Assembly (NCBI GenBank): GCA_003999685.1
Contig: CP021226.1
Coordinates: forward strand, 248,001 to 312,000
DNA: 64,000 nucleotides
DNA from: Taiwanofungus camphoratus
Taxonomy: Eukaryota; Basidiomycota; Agaricomycetes; Polyporales; Taiwanofungaceae
Direction of reading: 5' to 3'
In this document: one piece after another, positions 1 through 11,181 of the stretch
How the letters are laid out: each line of letters begins with the position of its first letter
Numbering within the stretch: position 1 is the first letter of the stretch
Notes under the pieces: generated by a model
What the model was told of the DNA's origin: nothing
Seen by the model: the letters and a program-made list of their open reading frames with translations, nothing else
Database searches by the model: none
Position numbers and translations under genes: made by a program

Positions 1-1650
1 CATGCCTGTTTTAGCCGTTGAGACAGTACTGGAAATCCTGTCAAGGACGTCTGCTTACATGTATCTCCATAGAAGCTTATGAAGATGGCAGAAAGAGGAC
101 CAGTTCTGTATGTTGCAGGAACTGATACAAGTGCATTTTGGTTGCTGTCGTAGCAGTCCTTTGATTGTGCCAGACTTGAGAGGCGTACGCAGACACGAGA
201 ATACATATGCCCGAGGGTACAAAGCACGTACTGTCACGACTGTGATGAGGTTCATTCAGCCGGTGCCAGTGCCAGTGCCAGAGCTAGGACTGGAAAATGA
301 TAGGAGTGTAAAGCTAGGTGTGTCGTCTTTGCGACAACAATTTCTGTTACTGGGAATTGCGATTGGCAAACTCACTGCTTGATGTACGTTATCTAGACAG
401 CTTCATAGCTCGAAAGGTCTCACAGGACCTGTAAGTAACCAATGCCATTAAATGGATTGAGGTCATCGCAGGTGCGAAAAGGAAATCATCGGATTCGGAT
501 AACCTGTGGAATAAGCACGACTTGGTAATATTATATGACAAAAACCAGCGTTAGGTAGAGCACGGATTATGTCTTCGCGAAGCTTGTCAGGACGGAGTAC
601 CAACAGCAAACTGGCAGGACTTTCCGGTGACGTCACAGCCATGGGCTCTTGATCGAGTTTTGAAAGTCGATTGCCTGAAATAAGGATGCCGTCTCCACCG
701 ACAGAAACTAGAAAGCTTCGATTACTAACAGGAACAAATACAAAGCTACCGAAGACCAGCAGCAAACTTGGACCATGTCCCTGCACCACCCTCTGCAGAT
801 TATACTTGAATTCTTCCTTCAATTCCCATTTAGACAACACTCACAGTAAAGGGGTCTTTGTCAAGCCTCAAGAGAGCGTGCCATCAGTTTGCCTGTGATG
901 CTCGTTTATCGTCCGCGTATGTGATATTCACAGAGACATACGTATGCCCATGTCAATTCTGAACATGGGCAAAGTCGTGAGCCGAAAACTTGACAGACTC
1001 TTGACGACGGATGGTTGTGAAGCAACGGCCTGGCAGAACAATAAGTGTGGTTACTCCGCCGTGCATTTTGCGATTTCGGTAGTCCAGAATGCTATGTCTT
1101 GAATCCAGGAAACGAACTGTTTTATGTCTCCCTTACCACTTCCTAAATATGGCGACCTCGTGAGTTATAATCTAGCAGCACTTGTGCATCGTTATGACAC
1201 AGCAGTATTGACAAGTACTGACCATATGCTGAAGCCGACGCCACTCGAGGTGACATGATTCTGAGTCACTGCAAACCAGTTCCTCAAGTCAAGTGATCCT
1301 CCGTCGTCTATTCTGCTACACGCACTTCGGCAGACGCATGCTTGGATAGACGCCCTCGAATACGGAAACAACTTTGGATGCGTACGAACTGTGGTCTGGA
1401 CTCCTTAGCAGTGAACGAAGCAAAGAGTGTAAACCTTAGCAATTAGAACAAAAAAGAAAGATGCAAAGACTCTGCTTGCTTTGGTGACTTCAGAAAGATT
1501 GCTATCGGGGTGCCCTAATATTGGGGTTGCAACGTTTGTCTCGGGCTGGAATGGATATGCTATCATTGGGTTCAAGGACAAGCAGAATTACTTGAACGCT
1601 TAGCATGTACGTCTTGACGCTCGCTGAGGGTAAATATTGACTGCCATATA
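1..1650. other. Region without a supportable gene
   Basis: Short open frames exist on both strands (for example 110-382 + and 463-840 -), but none shows a recognisable domain, splice structure or codon pattern like the genes further in. A short tandem stretch of GTGCCA-like units lies near 262-282. The region ends at the TA dinucleotide (1649-1650) that flanks the mariner-type element. It is most likely intergenic or decayed sequence. Confidence 0.5.
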
Positions 1651-1729
1651 CAGTTGATTCGGAAATTCTTGGGGAGACGCGTCTCGGTAAATACGAATAA
1701 ATCAAATAAATCAGAATAATTGTAAAATC
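1651..1729 (+). repeat. Left terminal inverted repeat of the mariner-type element
   Basis: These 79 nt match the reverse complement of 2931-3017 almost throughout. Relative to the right repeat, the left copy carries one extra G in the run near 1671-1674 and lacks about 9 nt just after the GACGCGTCT motif. The inner half is AT-rich with an AAATAAATCA-type core. The outermost base C of CAGT is preceded by the TA target duplicate. Confidence 0.85.
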
Positions 1730-1769
1730 GTCTATGACCTCTCCTCTTGGTAAACTGCTCTACTTTGCT

Positions 1770-2121
1770 ATGGTCTGTCGACGGATAAGCGAAGAGATGA
1801 AGCAGCGATCTTTAGAGCTCCTCCAGGAAGGCTGGGAACTCCCACATATCGCAGAAGCATTGGACGTCTCGCCGCAGAGCGTGAGCCGGTGGGTCGACAA
1901 TTATCAACAGCATGGGCATGTCCAGCAAGGATGGGCGAACTGTCTTCCGCCGATATGGACGAGCACCTGCAGGAGAGTGTGCGTCGCAAATGATGCCACT
2001 TGATCGAGGGGTTCGTTATAGCATTCTACCCGCTCTCTCCTTGGCTGGATACATTGCGCTTCGTGTCGTTGAAGGTTCAATAGACGGAGAAGAGTTCTAT
2101 GATTGGGTAGTTAATGATCTG
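1770..2121 (+). pseudogene. Transposase remnant (HTH part plus start of DDE domain)
   Basis: From the ATG at 1770 about 50 codons read as a Tc1/IS630-type helix-turn-helix, with core IAEALDVSPQSVSRWVDNY. A second frame from about 1921 reads RRYGRAPAGE and then YSILPALSLAGYIALRVVEG, the pattern of the fungal mariner/IS630 DDE domain just after its first Asp region. The two frames are not compatible and the family's linking segment (roughly 100 residues) is missing, so an internal deletion with a frame change is inferred. The distal DDE motifs are absent as well. The product cannot be an active transposase. Confidence 0.8.
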
Positions 2122-2930
2122 GTATGTTTTTTGACCTTCCTCCATGTCTATACAGTGCTTGGATATCTGATGAAGGGCTAGTCCACTACTCTATGTACCG
2201 AAATTAGGAGAAACTACAAGAGGCTGAGGTCCCGGAGATTGCATTGATGGAGGGATGCTTGCCTGCTGTCAATTCTCCAAAGGTAAGGGGTTGGGTCACA
2301 CATAGTAGATACTCCTGAAAAGACAAGTCATATTAAATGGCTGTACTATAATTGAACATTGTGCAAATATGGGTGTCAAACATATACCATCAATAAGTAG
2401 AATGATATGAGCAGAGACCTAGGTGCTATAAGATTACTGATGAAGGTAATGAAAGTCTCTTGAGCTGGGACCGGGGGGACCATCTCTTGAGTGGATCCGG
2501 AGCTTTGTGTGACCGCAGCGGGGTGAAGCTAGAAGAATAGTAAGTACAGGTTCATACCTTGGTAAAGGATTCCTGATACTCACCTTCAGAGGCTTCTATC
2601 ATATTCTCCTCCACAGATTCAGATGTACTTACTCTTGTTATCTTTGTTGTCTGCGATCGCTGCCTGAGAGATCACTTCGTCTTCATCTCCCCTCTCCTCT
2701 TCAGTCTCCTCACCTTCATCCAGTCTGCATGACAATTGACAGGCATTGTTCTGGCTGGTAAAAGTGCCTCGTTTGTTGCATCTATGGCTTGCTGCATCTC
2801 AACCAAGTCGTGACATCAGGCACTTTGAAGTGATCGTGCTGCTCTGAGGTTTTGGGAGATGCTTGCGACATTAAACAACAGTATATACTGTAGAAGATAG
2901 ACTGTAGAAGTGAACATGTGTACAAGGAAT

Positions 2931-3017
2931 GATTTTACGATTATTCTGATTTATTTGATTTATTCGTATTTATGAACGCTGCCAAGACGCGTCTCCCAAG
3001 AATTTCCGAATCAACTG
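2931..3017 (-). repeat. Right terminal inverted repeat of the mariner-type element
   Basis: These 87 nt are the inverted partner of 1651-1729. They differ by a 9-nt indel (GCAGCGTTC-like segment present here), a 1-nt indel and a few substitutions. The repeat ends in ...TCAACTG immediately before the second TA. The divergence between the two repeats suggests that this copy is not newly inserted. Confidence 0.85.
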
Positions 3018-3148
3018 TAAGGTAAAGGGCGGTCAACGTGCCTTGTCATTTTTACTTATGCGACCGGCAAGTTTGCTCAAGCCTCCCTTGAGTTCTCCAG
3101 GACGGGAAATACGGTCGACATGCGCATACATATTCTGACTTCCCGCCG

Positions 3149-3156
3149 GATAAAAG
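3149..3156 (+). promoter_or_regulatory. Possible TATA-like box of the AIF-like gene
   Basis: GATAAAAG lies about 65 nt before the start codon at 3218, in a short leader that also holds a pyrimidine-rich stretch (CACTTCACTCTTCTCAACCC). Placement fits a fungal core promoter, but the motif is weak. Confidence 0.3.
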
Positions 3157-3217
3157 GGGAACTTGAACGCAATCACTTCACTCTTCTCAACCCTTACTGC
3201 TAGCCGCCTCCTCGCGC

Positions 3218-4548
3218 ATGATGTCGAAGAAGAACGAGGACAAGAGCATTGTCATTGTTGGTGGCGGGTATGTCGGTAGTCTACTCACAAGGGAGCTGTC
3301 CGCCAAACTCAACGCGTCGAAGTACGATCTCATTATGATCAACGAGCGCCCGTATACAATTCACCTGATAGCTGCGGCCCATATGACTGTTTTCGAAGAG
3401 GGGCGTCTCGAGGATTCCGCGCTTATCCCGTACAACTGTTTTCATAAATGGGAATGGGAGCGTTCAGTTGGGTAGGGTCACTGCGATTGAAGAAACGACG
3501 CCAGGTGCTGGCGGGGTGGTTGTACCACAGAGCGGGGAGCGGATCTCGTACACCGCGCTTGTCCTTGCATCTGGATCGATATGGCCCGGCACTTTGAACT
3601 TCTTTGAAGCTGATTCGGACGTACGTTTGCACATCAACGAGTGGCAGAAGAAGTTTGCCTCGGCGAATAATATATACTTGGCTGGAGGCGGTGCCGTTGG
3701 CATCGGTGAGTTTCGCAAAAATTCGCCATCTACAAATCTGACGAACATTTTTATGTTGTACAGAGACCGCAGGAGAGATAAAGGACGCTTAGCTACGTCT
3801 AGTAACATTAGTTTCTAGAACAAAAAGGTGACCATCGTGCATAGCGGCAGCATGCTCCTGAGCGCGGTCTATCCCGATAAGTTCCGCAAGGATATCGAGC
3901 GCCGCTGCCGTGCACGGGGCATTGATGTCGCCCTCGGCGAGTACGTCGACCAGATCCCCGCATCGTGCACCACTGGTCTCACGACGCGGAGCGGGAGGAC
4001 GTTCACCACCGCAGATTTGGTAGTGCGTAGTCATCAATGTCTTCGCCTTCTCTTCTCTTCCAACGGCAGAAACTTCTAGGTCCCTATATTTGGCTCGCGT
4101 TCAGATACCGCCTTCGTCGCCTCCCTCGGTACGGACGTACTTGCTGACAGCGGCTGCGTCAAGATCAAGCCGACCTTCGAACTGATGTCGCACCCGGGTG
4201 TTTTCGCCGTGGGCGACATCATTGACTGGCCTGAGCAGAAGCAAGCGGGTAAGGCCCCCGCGCCCCTCGCCATCGCCGTGCCCAACCTGCTGAGCTTCCT
4301 CGCCGGCGCGCCCCAGACGAAGGTATACCAAGGCAGCGCTGAGATGGTCGTGATACCCATTGGCAAGGTGCGTACTGTATGGTGTAGTACGAGATGTGAC
4401 TTATAGTTAACTACTTGTTTGCTTATAGAATGGCGGAGCCGGATACTTTGATGTCCTATGGGGCATTGTGGTGGGCGACTGCATTACTCGCTTCTTAAAA
4501 GCCAAGCATTTATTCATGAGCAGGGCGCGAGTCGAGCGTGGCCTTTGA
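3218..4548 (+). pseudogene. AIF/AMID-like FAD-dependent oxidoreductase, apparently disrupted
   Basis: The product resembles the apoptosis-inducing-factor-2/AMID group of FAD and NAD(P)H-dependent flavoproteins. The N-terminus has the FAD Rossmann motif IVIVGGGYVG, the middle has the NAD-binding AGGGAVGIE split by an intron (3705-3763), and the C-terminus has GVFAVGDIIDW. Further introns sit at 4023-4079 (GTGCGT...CTTCTAG) and about 4369-4429. Two lesions stand out. After LIPYN (about 3436) the frame shifts by +1 before NGNGSVQLGRV. At 3790 an in-frame TAG stands where family members have Tyr in KDAYPNKKVTI, and the splice donor expected right after it reads CTACGT, so the 3793-3818 intron lacks GT. 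Either a decayed gene or assembly errors. Two candidate start codons, ATGATG, are adjacent at 3218. Confidence 0.8.
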
Positions 4549-5146
4549 GAATGAGATCTTGTGTTCACGTAGTCTTGGTCTTGTTTACGGGACCTACGTC
4601 ATAAGGATATGATCTCGGTGTATTTTGACACTGCTTGACCAAGTCTATTTTCACCTTTTGTCTGTTGTTTTCTGATCATGCCTTCGAGCTTCGCAGTCGC
4701 ATGGATAACCTATTTTGTTTGTTTTGAGCTGTCGATTTTCACGCTGCTGCGGTTCCTGTTTTATGAAGCTGCCTACAAGAGTCCTCATTCTTAGCCTGAC
4801 CCGCTCAAATTGAAGTTCGACAGATCTGGGTTCTTGAGACAAGAAACCGAAGCTGGATCTTCAATTAATATCTTTGGTTCTGACATACGATGGATCAAGT
4901 CATTCTATCCCTTCTTTTGTTTAAATGCTAGTTTGGCTAGGTATACGATTCAGCGTAATTGCTTGCAAAAAGAGTGTCTGTTTAATGGAATGAATACCTA
5001 CGTGGGGGGAGAAATCGGCAAATTCCGATCCCCGTCTTTCTCGGGATTACAGCAATAGGACGCGTGGCCGTTCAAGCTGGAATCGACTTATAGTCGACTT
5101 TTTTAGGCTTCTGGCATCGCCTGCATCGTTTGTCTAGCCTTTCTAT
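4549..5146. other. Intergenic region between AIF-like gene and Ssr4
   Basis: About 600 bp of AT-richer sequence without a convincing exon. It must contain the 3' end signals of the upstream gene and the promoter of Ssr4. The open frame at 4810-5058 shows no domain and no splice context. Confidence 0.5.
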
Positions 5147-6629
5147 ATGTCTTTTTCGGGCCAACAAGAGGGACTATGCCTTCGATATCCGGAGAACTTA
5201 GCTGCTCAGCCGACCCTTACTCATGAAATGGCGGTATCTATGCTTCTTCGGGCTACACAGCTCGCCCTACACACACCATTCTCATGGGGCTATATCGACA
5301 AACCTTCCGGTGAGTGAGACGTTAGATTGTATGTTATCTGAAATGTCTTTTCTTCATTTTGCTCATGGAAACGGCTTCCAAGAGGGCCAAACATTCTTGA
5401 TTTTTATTACCCCGCAATTGCCATTTCCTCCGGATGGAATTAGGTTCCAGGACCAAGAGCAACGATACGTGATTCCAGCAGGAGCCGGGCGGGTATGTCT
5501 TTTCCATCGTCCTTGTTGAGTGCAGTAGTTCAACGGGGCTTGTACCTATTGTCAGGAATTGGAGGTGCTGGAGGTCAAGTTTGGCTTCATCCCTGGCGGA
5601 CAGGACAGTGCTGCTTTCCGTGTGCGGCGGCGCTTTCGCTTGCACAAGGGTGGCCATCCACAGCTTGTTCTCGTTCATTACTCCCGTGGCCAATCACTCC
5701 GTGGGTCTTAGTGTGCACGTACCTTCCTTCCGCTAATATCATTCTCAGCCATCATCCCTTCCCTAAACCAGCCCGTCCGATCATACCCACTGCGCCCGGT
5801 GAATGAGCCTTCTTTGTTCGTCATGGGTGAGAAGATGGGCCAAAAAGTCTACCCCACCGCTGCTCCTGGTGCAGGCGATCGCCAGCCGTCGCTTCCTCCC
5901 GGAGTTGGCATAAGCTTCGGTGGTGGAGTTGGCATTGGAGGGAACCCTCAGGCATTGCTAGCGCAGCAGAATAGCAACATGGAGGCGCTTGAACGAAGAA
6001 GCCAGAGAGAGCGAAGTGGGAGTATGAATCCCGTAAGTATTGTCTATGTCTTTCTTGGTTTATGCATCGATTAGCTGGGACAGCGACAAATTCCTCCGCA
6101 ATCTCGGGCGGATGAAGAAGATTCTGCCGGTAAGGATATGATTATATGCATTGCGGTTTCGACTCTATTCTGATTTTGCATAGACGAGGCTGATACGATC
6201 TCGACCCGGACACTTGCATTGACACGCTATAGACGAAACCATGAGTTGATGAATGACGTCTTTATGCACGCTGCATTTGGTATTTTAACTGCCTTCTGTT
6301 GCTTTCAATTGTGACCGATCCTATGGTAGGCAAGAACAAAGAGCTTCCTTCGTTACCGCCTCCATACTCGATTTTTAACAAGACTGATTTGGATGATAAA
6401 GTGGTATGTTTCCATTTGCAAAATATTATATTGTTCGTGGTTCGTATTACCAAGACTAAAAATTTTTCTCCAGGCCAAACTTAGCTCTGAAATTGAGGAG
6501 CTAAGAGCGAAGGCGGCCGCTCGAAAAGAAGCAAGGCTAAGGACTGAGGTAGGGGCAAATTTGGATGATGAGCCTGTTGATGTGATGATGGAGTCGATAG
6601 CGGTCGGCTCCGAGGAGATCGCTGTGTAG
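5147..6629 (+). CDS. SSR4: SWI/SNF and RSC complex subunit Ssr4-like protein
   Basis: Eight exons join into about 357 residues: 5147-5309, 5383-5492, 5556-5700, 5749-6032, 6084-6129, 6184-6279, 6330-6403 and 6474-6629, all with GT-AG introns and consistent phases. The N-terminal part contains LCLRYPENLA, a QTFLIFITPQLPFPPDGIRF block, YVIPAGAGR, FGFIPGGQDSAAFRVRRRFR and NEPSLFVMGEKMGQKVYP. I recognise this as the conserved fungal Ssr4 N-terminal domain (DUF1750 family). The C-terminal third has a TRYRRNHELMNDVF segment and a charged helical tail (LSSEIEELRAKAAARKEARL), probably coiled coil. The family acts in nuclear chromatin remodelling. The start chosen is the first ATG in frame with the conserved block. 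It is convergent with the kinase gene downstream. Confidence 0.8.
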
Positions 6630-7270
6630 TTGCTGCTGTTGTCATGTTGTCCTAGTACTTATCAGTATAGCAATAGTCTTGCTTTATAAATTCATTTTTT
6701 ATCCTCAACGTCAGGAAGAGACGTTGACTGGTACCGAACACGCTCTACGAGAGCGAACTAGATAGACACGGGATCATATTGGAGATTCGTGACGAAGATA
6801 CTGAATTGCGCCCCCAAGTAACGTGGCCAACGACCGTGTCGCCTAGCTACAGTACATTAACAAAGACCATGCGGTATACGTACAATCGACTAGTGATGCG
6901 AGCCCGAAACAATTAGTACAGATACGAAACATACGCTGAAGAGGTATACAATAACATCAGCATGAATGGTACGTATACAGTGAGGAAGGCTGACAGCAAC
7001 ATCATGATTCGCGAAACCTAGGATGTGGAAACCCAGCAGCATAATGATAATAAATAGGGAGGCCAAAAAATGGATGATTGATGTCGTCGTCGTCTCGTAA
7101 AGAGTCGGCCTCGTTCGCGGAAGGGGAGATACAGTGGGTATTATGGCTGTTAAAGTGTGAAAACTTGATAATGCCTGGCTTAATATGACACAGGCTGTGC
7201 TTTTGTCCAAATTTCGTTTGATTCTGAGCACCGAGCTGGTGCTTTAGAGGGCTCGCGGACGCTGAGACAT
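6630..7270. other. Convergent intergenic region (Ssr4 / kinase)
   Basis: About 640 bp between two stop codons that face each other. It should hold both 3' UTRs and poly(A) signals. Antisense open frames around 6890-7274 have no recognisable content. Nothing else seen. Confidence 0.5.
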
Positions 7271-9716
7271 TCAATCATCGCCAAAGTCAACATCCACGCT
7301 CCGGCTCCGTGTCGTGTGTGGCCTACGAGGGATCGGTTTAGGCGTCGACGCGGATGGTTTGCCTTCACACTGAGACCATGACATAGACGGTGCTGGCGCA
7401 GGCGGCATGCTCCCAGGCCGCGCATCTTTCTTTCCCCTGAGCACACTCGGTGATTGTTGGTTTGCGAGCGGGAGGAGCCGCAGCGCTCGAACCTCGTCTT
7501 CGTCAATTTCTGGGCCATGTCCACCCAGCATATCCGGGCTTAGATCTGCTGCATCAGAGCGAGCATCAGAAACACGCCGTGTGTGTATGTACGCAGGCTC
7601 GCTTAGGGGTTTGTCATCATCCAGTGCTGAAGATGAAGACTTACGACCATGTGCACCCGCAAAGCTTCCTACACTGATGTCCTGAGGAGTCAAAGGCGCC
7701 TCGATCGGGCTCACTGAACGGGAAACGGATTCATCCACAGACAGGTGAGCCTTAGGCCTCAAATTCCTGCCGCGTTCTGGTTCACGATCTTGCGAATGAC
7801 TAGGCGTCATCAGAAGCGCAGAGTCGTTGTGCAATGAGGAGGACGAAGCGGAGGACGAAGCGGAACTAGTGCGTAGGATAGCATTCGTGAGTGCAGCAAG
7901 CGACGGCTGCATTGGCGGAGAGTATGACTGATGATGCTGGTGGGGATGGTGATGATGGTGCGGCTCGTAAGGACGGTGAGGAAGGTGTCGTGAAGCGCTT
8001 CTGCTGGAACGCCGGACCCCTGAAGAGCGACTCGTTGAGCGCGCAGAGCGAGAGGACAAAAAAGGGCTTTCTACATCGTCCACCGCGCCTGTGTCTAGCT
8101 TTGGGCTAAGGCGAGACCGCGAGCACGAACGCGAGGCGACGCGCGACGGTCTACCGTCAGACTCGGATGGAGGGGTCACGTCGTCGCCCGCTGCACCCCA
8201 ACCGATGCCCCAGGCTACCTCATCGACCATCGCGACGGTCCATCGGCTGGGAACCGATCGCTCCAGACAACCTTGTAAAACACGCTCCGCACCCCGGCCA
8301 ATTCCCTGGGGGACCTCGTACACACCTGGAAACCGTGATATCAACGTCAGAGAAGTCCTGGAAAAGATCGAGAGCCTATCTGAATCGATAACACGCACCA
8401 TGTAAGATTTTCATCTGTAAACGCGGATCATATGAGTCGACGAAGGGTAACCGCCCAGTAAGAAGGGTATATAACATTACTCCGAGTGCCCAGATGTCCT
8501 GGGCAGGATTTGGTAAATGACGGCTCGACGTGCTCGGCGGTAGCAAGAGTTCAGGTGAAGCATAGGGCAGCGAACCTTGTGGAAATTCTGGCATGGAAGG
8601 AACAGGTTTCGATATTGACGATGGGAGAGGGCTCGAGATTCTGTGACGAGGTCCGTGATGTCGTCTCAAAGATAAATGGACAGGCAGTGGACCCTGCTTG
8701 CCATGCGATCGTCGCGGGTGTGGAAGATGTGGACTGTTATGTTCTCCGCCTTCCTCAGCCTCACCAATTCCAACATCCTCATCGACCTCGCCAATTTTGT
8801 GTGCCATTCCGAAGTCTGTGATTCTACACACACTCATTTCGTCTACGAGCACATTCTCCAGCTTCATGTCTCCGTGCACGATCCCTGCCACCTCGTGCAG
8901 ATACCGTAACCCTCGTACCACCTGCCTGAACATCATCCCAGCATCATCTTGGGGCAGCGCTGGGCGTCCATCTCGCTTCAGGATGTCAAACAGACTACCC
9001 GCTGGGCAGTACAATGTGACAAAGAAGTCTGCGTACGGCGTTCGCGTCACTGAGAACAATGGCAGAATGTGCTCATGACTGAGTGTGGTCCAAACATTCG
9101 CTTCGCGGTCGAGGCGCTTACGAGCCAGTACAGGGTTGGCTTGTTTTGAGATAACAGAGCGGCGCACTATCTTCACAGCTACCGTTCCACCTTGTGGGGA
9201 AGACGCACGACGAATTGTAGAAAAACCACCATGGCCAATTATGGGACCTAGTGTGTAACCGGCGACTGTTTCGCCTTCAGAGTCAGGTAAAGATGTTGCA
9301 TGAGTCGTTGGACTGAACGAAGAGAGAAACATGGCGGCAGGAGACATGGAGATGTCAGATTCGGGAATATTACCATGCGAGAACGAAGAGGACAAGGGCG
9401 AGGTAAGTAAAAACGTATCCTCGGTTTCTGGCACAGAAGTAGCCTTCACATGAGATGGTATGCTTTCAAGTTCTCGAGACAGTCTTTGTTCTTCATCCAC
9501 ACCCTTCCGCGATTTTCTTCGTTTATCCCCATCATCCTCATCAGTGATGATGCTGGGCAATTTGGGCCTCGCATTCGACAGTGCCTCATCGCGCCAGAGC
9601 TGGGTAGACAATCCGCTGCGGCTCTCTTCAGTTACAGATGAGAGCATCCAATGTAACAGACCTTGCTGCTTTGTTCTTAATGGTGGTGAGAGTGATGAGA
9701 TGGAGAGAACAAGCAC
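7271..9716 (-). CDS. Ser/Thr protein kinase with activation-loop insertion and His-rich tail
   Basis: Two exons (9716-8399 and 8325-7271) are joined across a 73-nt GT-AG intron that restores KILHGVYEVPQGIGRG in the C-lobe. The protein is about 790 residues. Residues 1-150 are low-complexity and Ser/Pro-rich. The kinase domain starts near residue 154 with the Gly loop IGHGGFST, the catalytic Lys in VAVKIV (about 182), HGDMKLENVL (about 281) and DFG (301-303). The activation segment is about 85 residues from DFG to SPE, holding an acidic then His/Pro/Arg-rich insertion. HRD is HGD here, so the Arg that normally reads activation-loop phosphorylation is missing. The tail is Ser/Arg/Pro-rich with a run PHHHHHPHQHH. 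The start is uncertain, because Met24 is also plausible. The overall look is NIM1/SNF1-like but I cannot name an orthologue. Confidence 0.85.
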
Positions 9717-11105
9717 GGATCACGCAGCAGGTAAACCTTGGTAAGACAAGAACAGCTGAGGGAGCTCCGCCCGGCACAGGGGTCGCCTTACGTAATATTA
9801 TCTCTTTATGGAAGGTGCTGTGAAATCTAACAGCGGGTATATACATCGATTTCAAGTTTTGTCTGAAAGAAAGCCGAGGATAGACAAGAGACCCATAAAA
9901 CTCAAAGATGTCATTTTACATGCTGGAAGGGGTAACTGTTTGACAGAAATAATACATGCTAGTGCTCCCGCTGCTTGGTTCCGAAAGGGAGAAGTCAAAA
10001 TTGCGTGGCAATAGGACAAGACAGTTTACTCTCGCCATACAAGCAAGAAGAGACTTGGCTTGTTTCAGGCCAAAGTGCGTACAGCTAACCGTGACGGTCA
10101 GGTTCACTGAATCTCGTTGGGAGCACTGCTTTTAGGGGATTGTCGGCCACGTGCCATAGACGCTCAAATTGAATATTGAAGTGTTGCATTCTGATCGGCT
10201 CAGCTGGGACATGAAAGAATTTCAAGCCTAACTCTTTCAGCTTCAATGGCTCAGACTTTATACTTACTGTTAACTAGCGTACACTTACGCTGGTCCAACA
10301 GGATAGTGCTCATGATAGTATCTCTCTCCTGGGCCCGGAAATTCCGACTCGGACGACTTGGGACATCGCTGTACCGGCACAGGAACAAAGAATGTTCCTA
10401 TGGGGATGCGCTGCGGCACAGTATCGCTTAGTACGAAGTCTTGGAAGTTGACTGAGACAATATGTCGACCTCTCAGTGGTACAGAATTGTGAATGATTCT
10501 TTCCATCATGCTGTTGTGCACGTCATCTCTTACAAGGAATTCACCCATTGTCGCAATTTGAAGTACTTGTACCTTTGCTTACTTCAGGTCTCGTTGGCAC
10601 ACTGGGATGCCATTGTAGCAGCTGAAAATACAGGATCCTTTATTCAATGGATTTCTGGGCGTCCCGACCTATCGGTGAGATCAGACAGTGACGCTGGGGC
10701 GCCAATCGTCGAAACCTGGGACGCTGTCAGCTTTGACTCAAACGGGCATGGCATCACACATTTCAGACTGTAACCTTGCCATGCAAATCGACGCGAACAG
10801 CTAGGTCGATCCTGGCGGCGCTTTTATGGAGATGTCAAACTTCTCATTTCCCTGAGCGCCCGTCTTGGGTGTGGTGCCATAGGCATAAATCAAGACCCTG
10901 CAACAGTCCAATTCCAGCCAGCCATCTATCGTACGATTTCCTGTGTCGAGTACAGCTTCCTATCAATAGGCAGCTGAAACACACGAAGATGACGTTGACA
11001 GGTTCTAGTATGATACACCCCGACCGTCCGGTCTCGTAATCTATCTCCGACAGCCGGGCTGTCTTCCTCCATGATAGCAGAGCAGCAGAGCATGGACCTG
11101 CTCTG
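9717..11105. other. Gene-poor region containing a possible P450 relic
   Basis: About 1.4 kb between the kinase 5' end and the next P450. Apart from the fragment at 10285-10548 (listed separately), I find only short open frames on both strands without domains, such as 10462-10773 (+). The kinase promoter must lie in its left part. Confidence 0.45.
10285..10548 (-). pseudogene. Possible cytochrome P450 exon relic
   Basis: The minus-strand frame reads RHIVSVNFQDFVLSD followed a few residues later by PIGTFFVPVPV. This resembles the segment after the ExxR helix in basidiomycete P450s, where a DF..SDG..IPKGT..VPV pattern is usual. Neither an ExxR motif upstream nor a heme loop downstream can be found, so at most this is an isolated exon remnant. 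It lies within 1 kb of an intact P450 on the opposite strand. Chance resemblance cannot be excluded. Confidence 0.3.
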
Positions 11106-11111
11106 TATAAA
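11106..11111 (+). promoter_or_regulatory. TATA box of the 11.2-kb P450
   Basis: TATAAA stands 71-76 nt before the ATG at 11182, a normal distance for a fungal core promoter. Confidence 0.4.
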
Positions 11112-11181
11112 TGACAAATGGATTAGGATCCGTCAAGTAAACTCCTTTGGCTGCCTGCTGAGTGCTTGTCATATCGATCCC

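Larger units (their letters stand above)
1651..3017 (+). mobile_element. Internally deleted Tc1/mariner-type DNA transposon
   Basis: The element is bounded by long terminal inverted repeats that begin CAGTTGATTCGGAAATTCTT on both sides, and each end is flanked by TA (1649-1650 and 3018-3019). TA duplication and CAGT-type ends are characteristic of Tc1/mariner/IS630 elements. At 1367 bp it is probably shorter than an autonomous copy (inference), and the transposase inside is reduced to two out-of-frame pieces. The 700 bp after the transposase remnant (about 2200-2930) carries no recognisable coding sequence. Such a copy could only move if an intact relative supplied transposase. Confidence 0.85.

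Noticed and set aside
463-840. 125-codon minus-strand open frame near the left end
   Set aside because: No domain, no splice context and overlapped by a plus-strand frame; length is within chance for this region.
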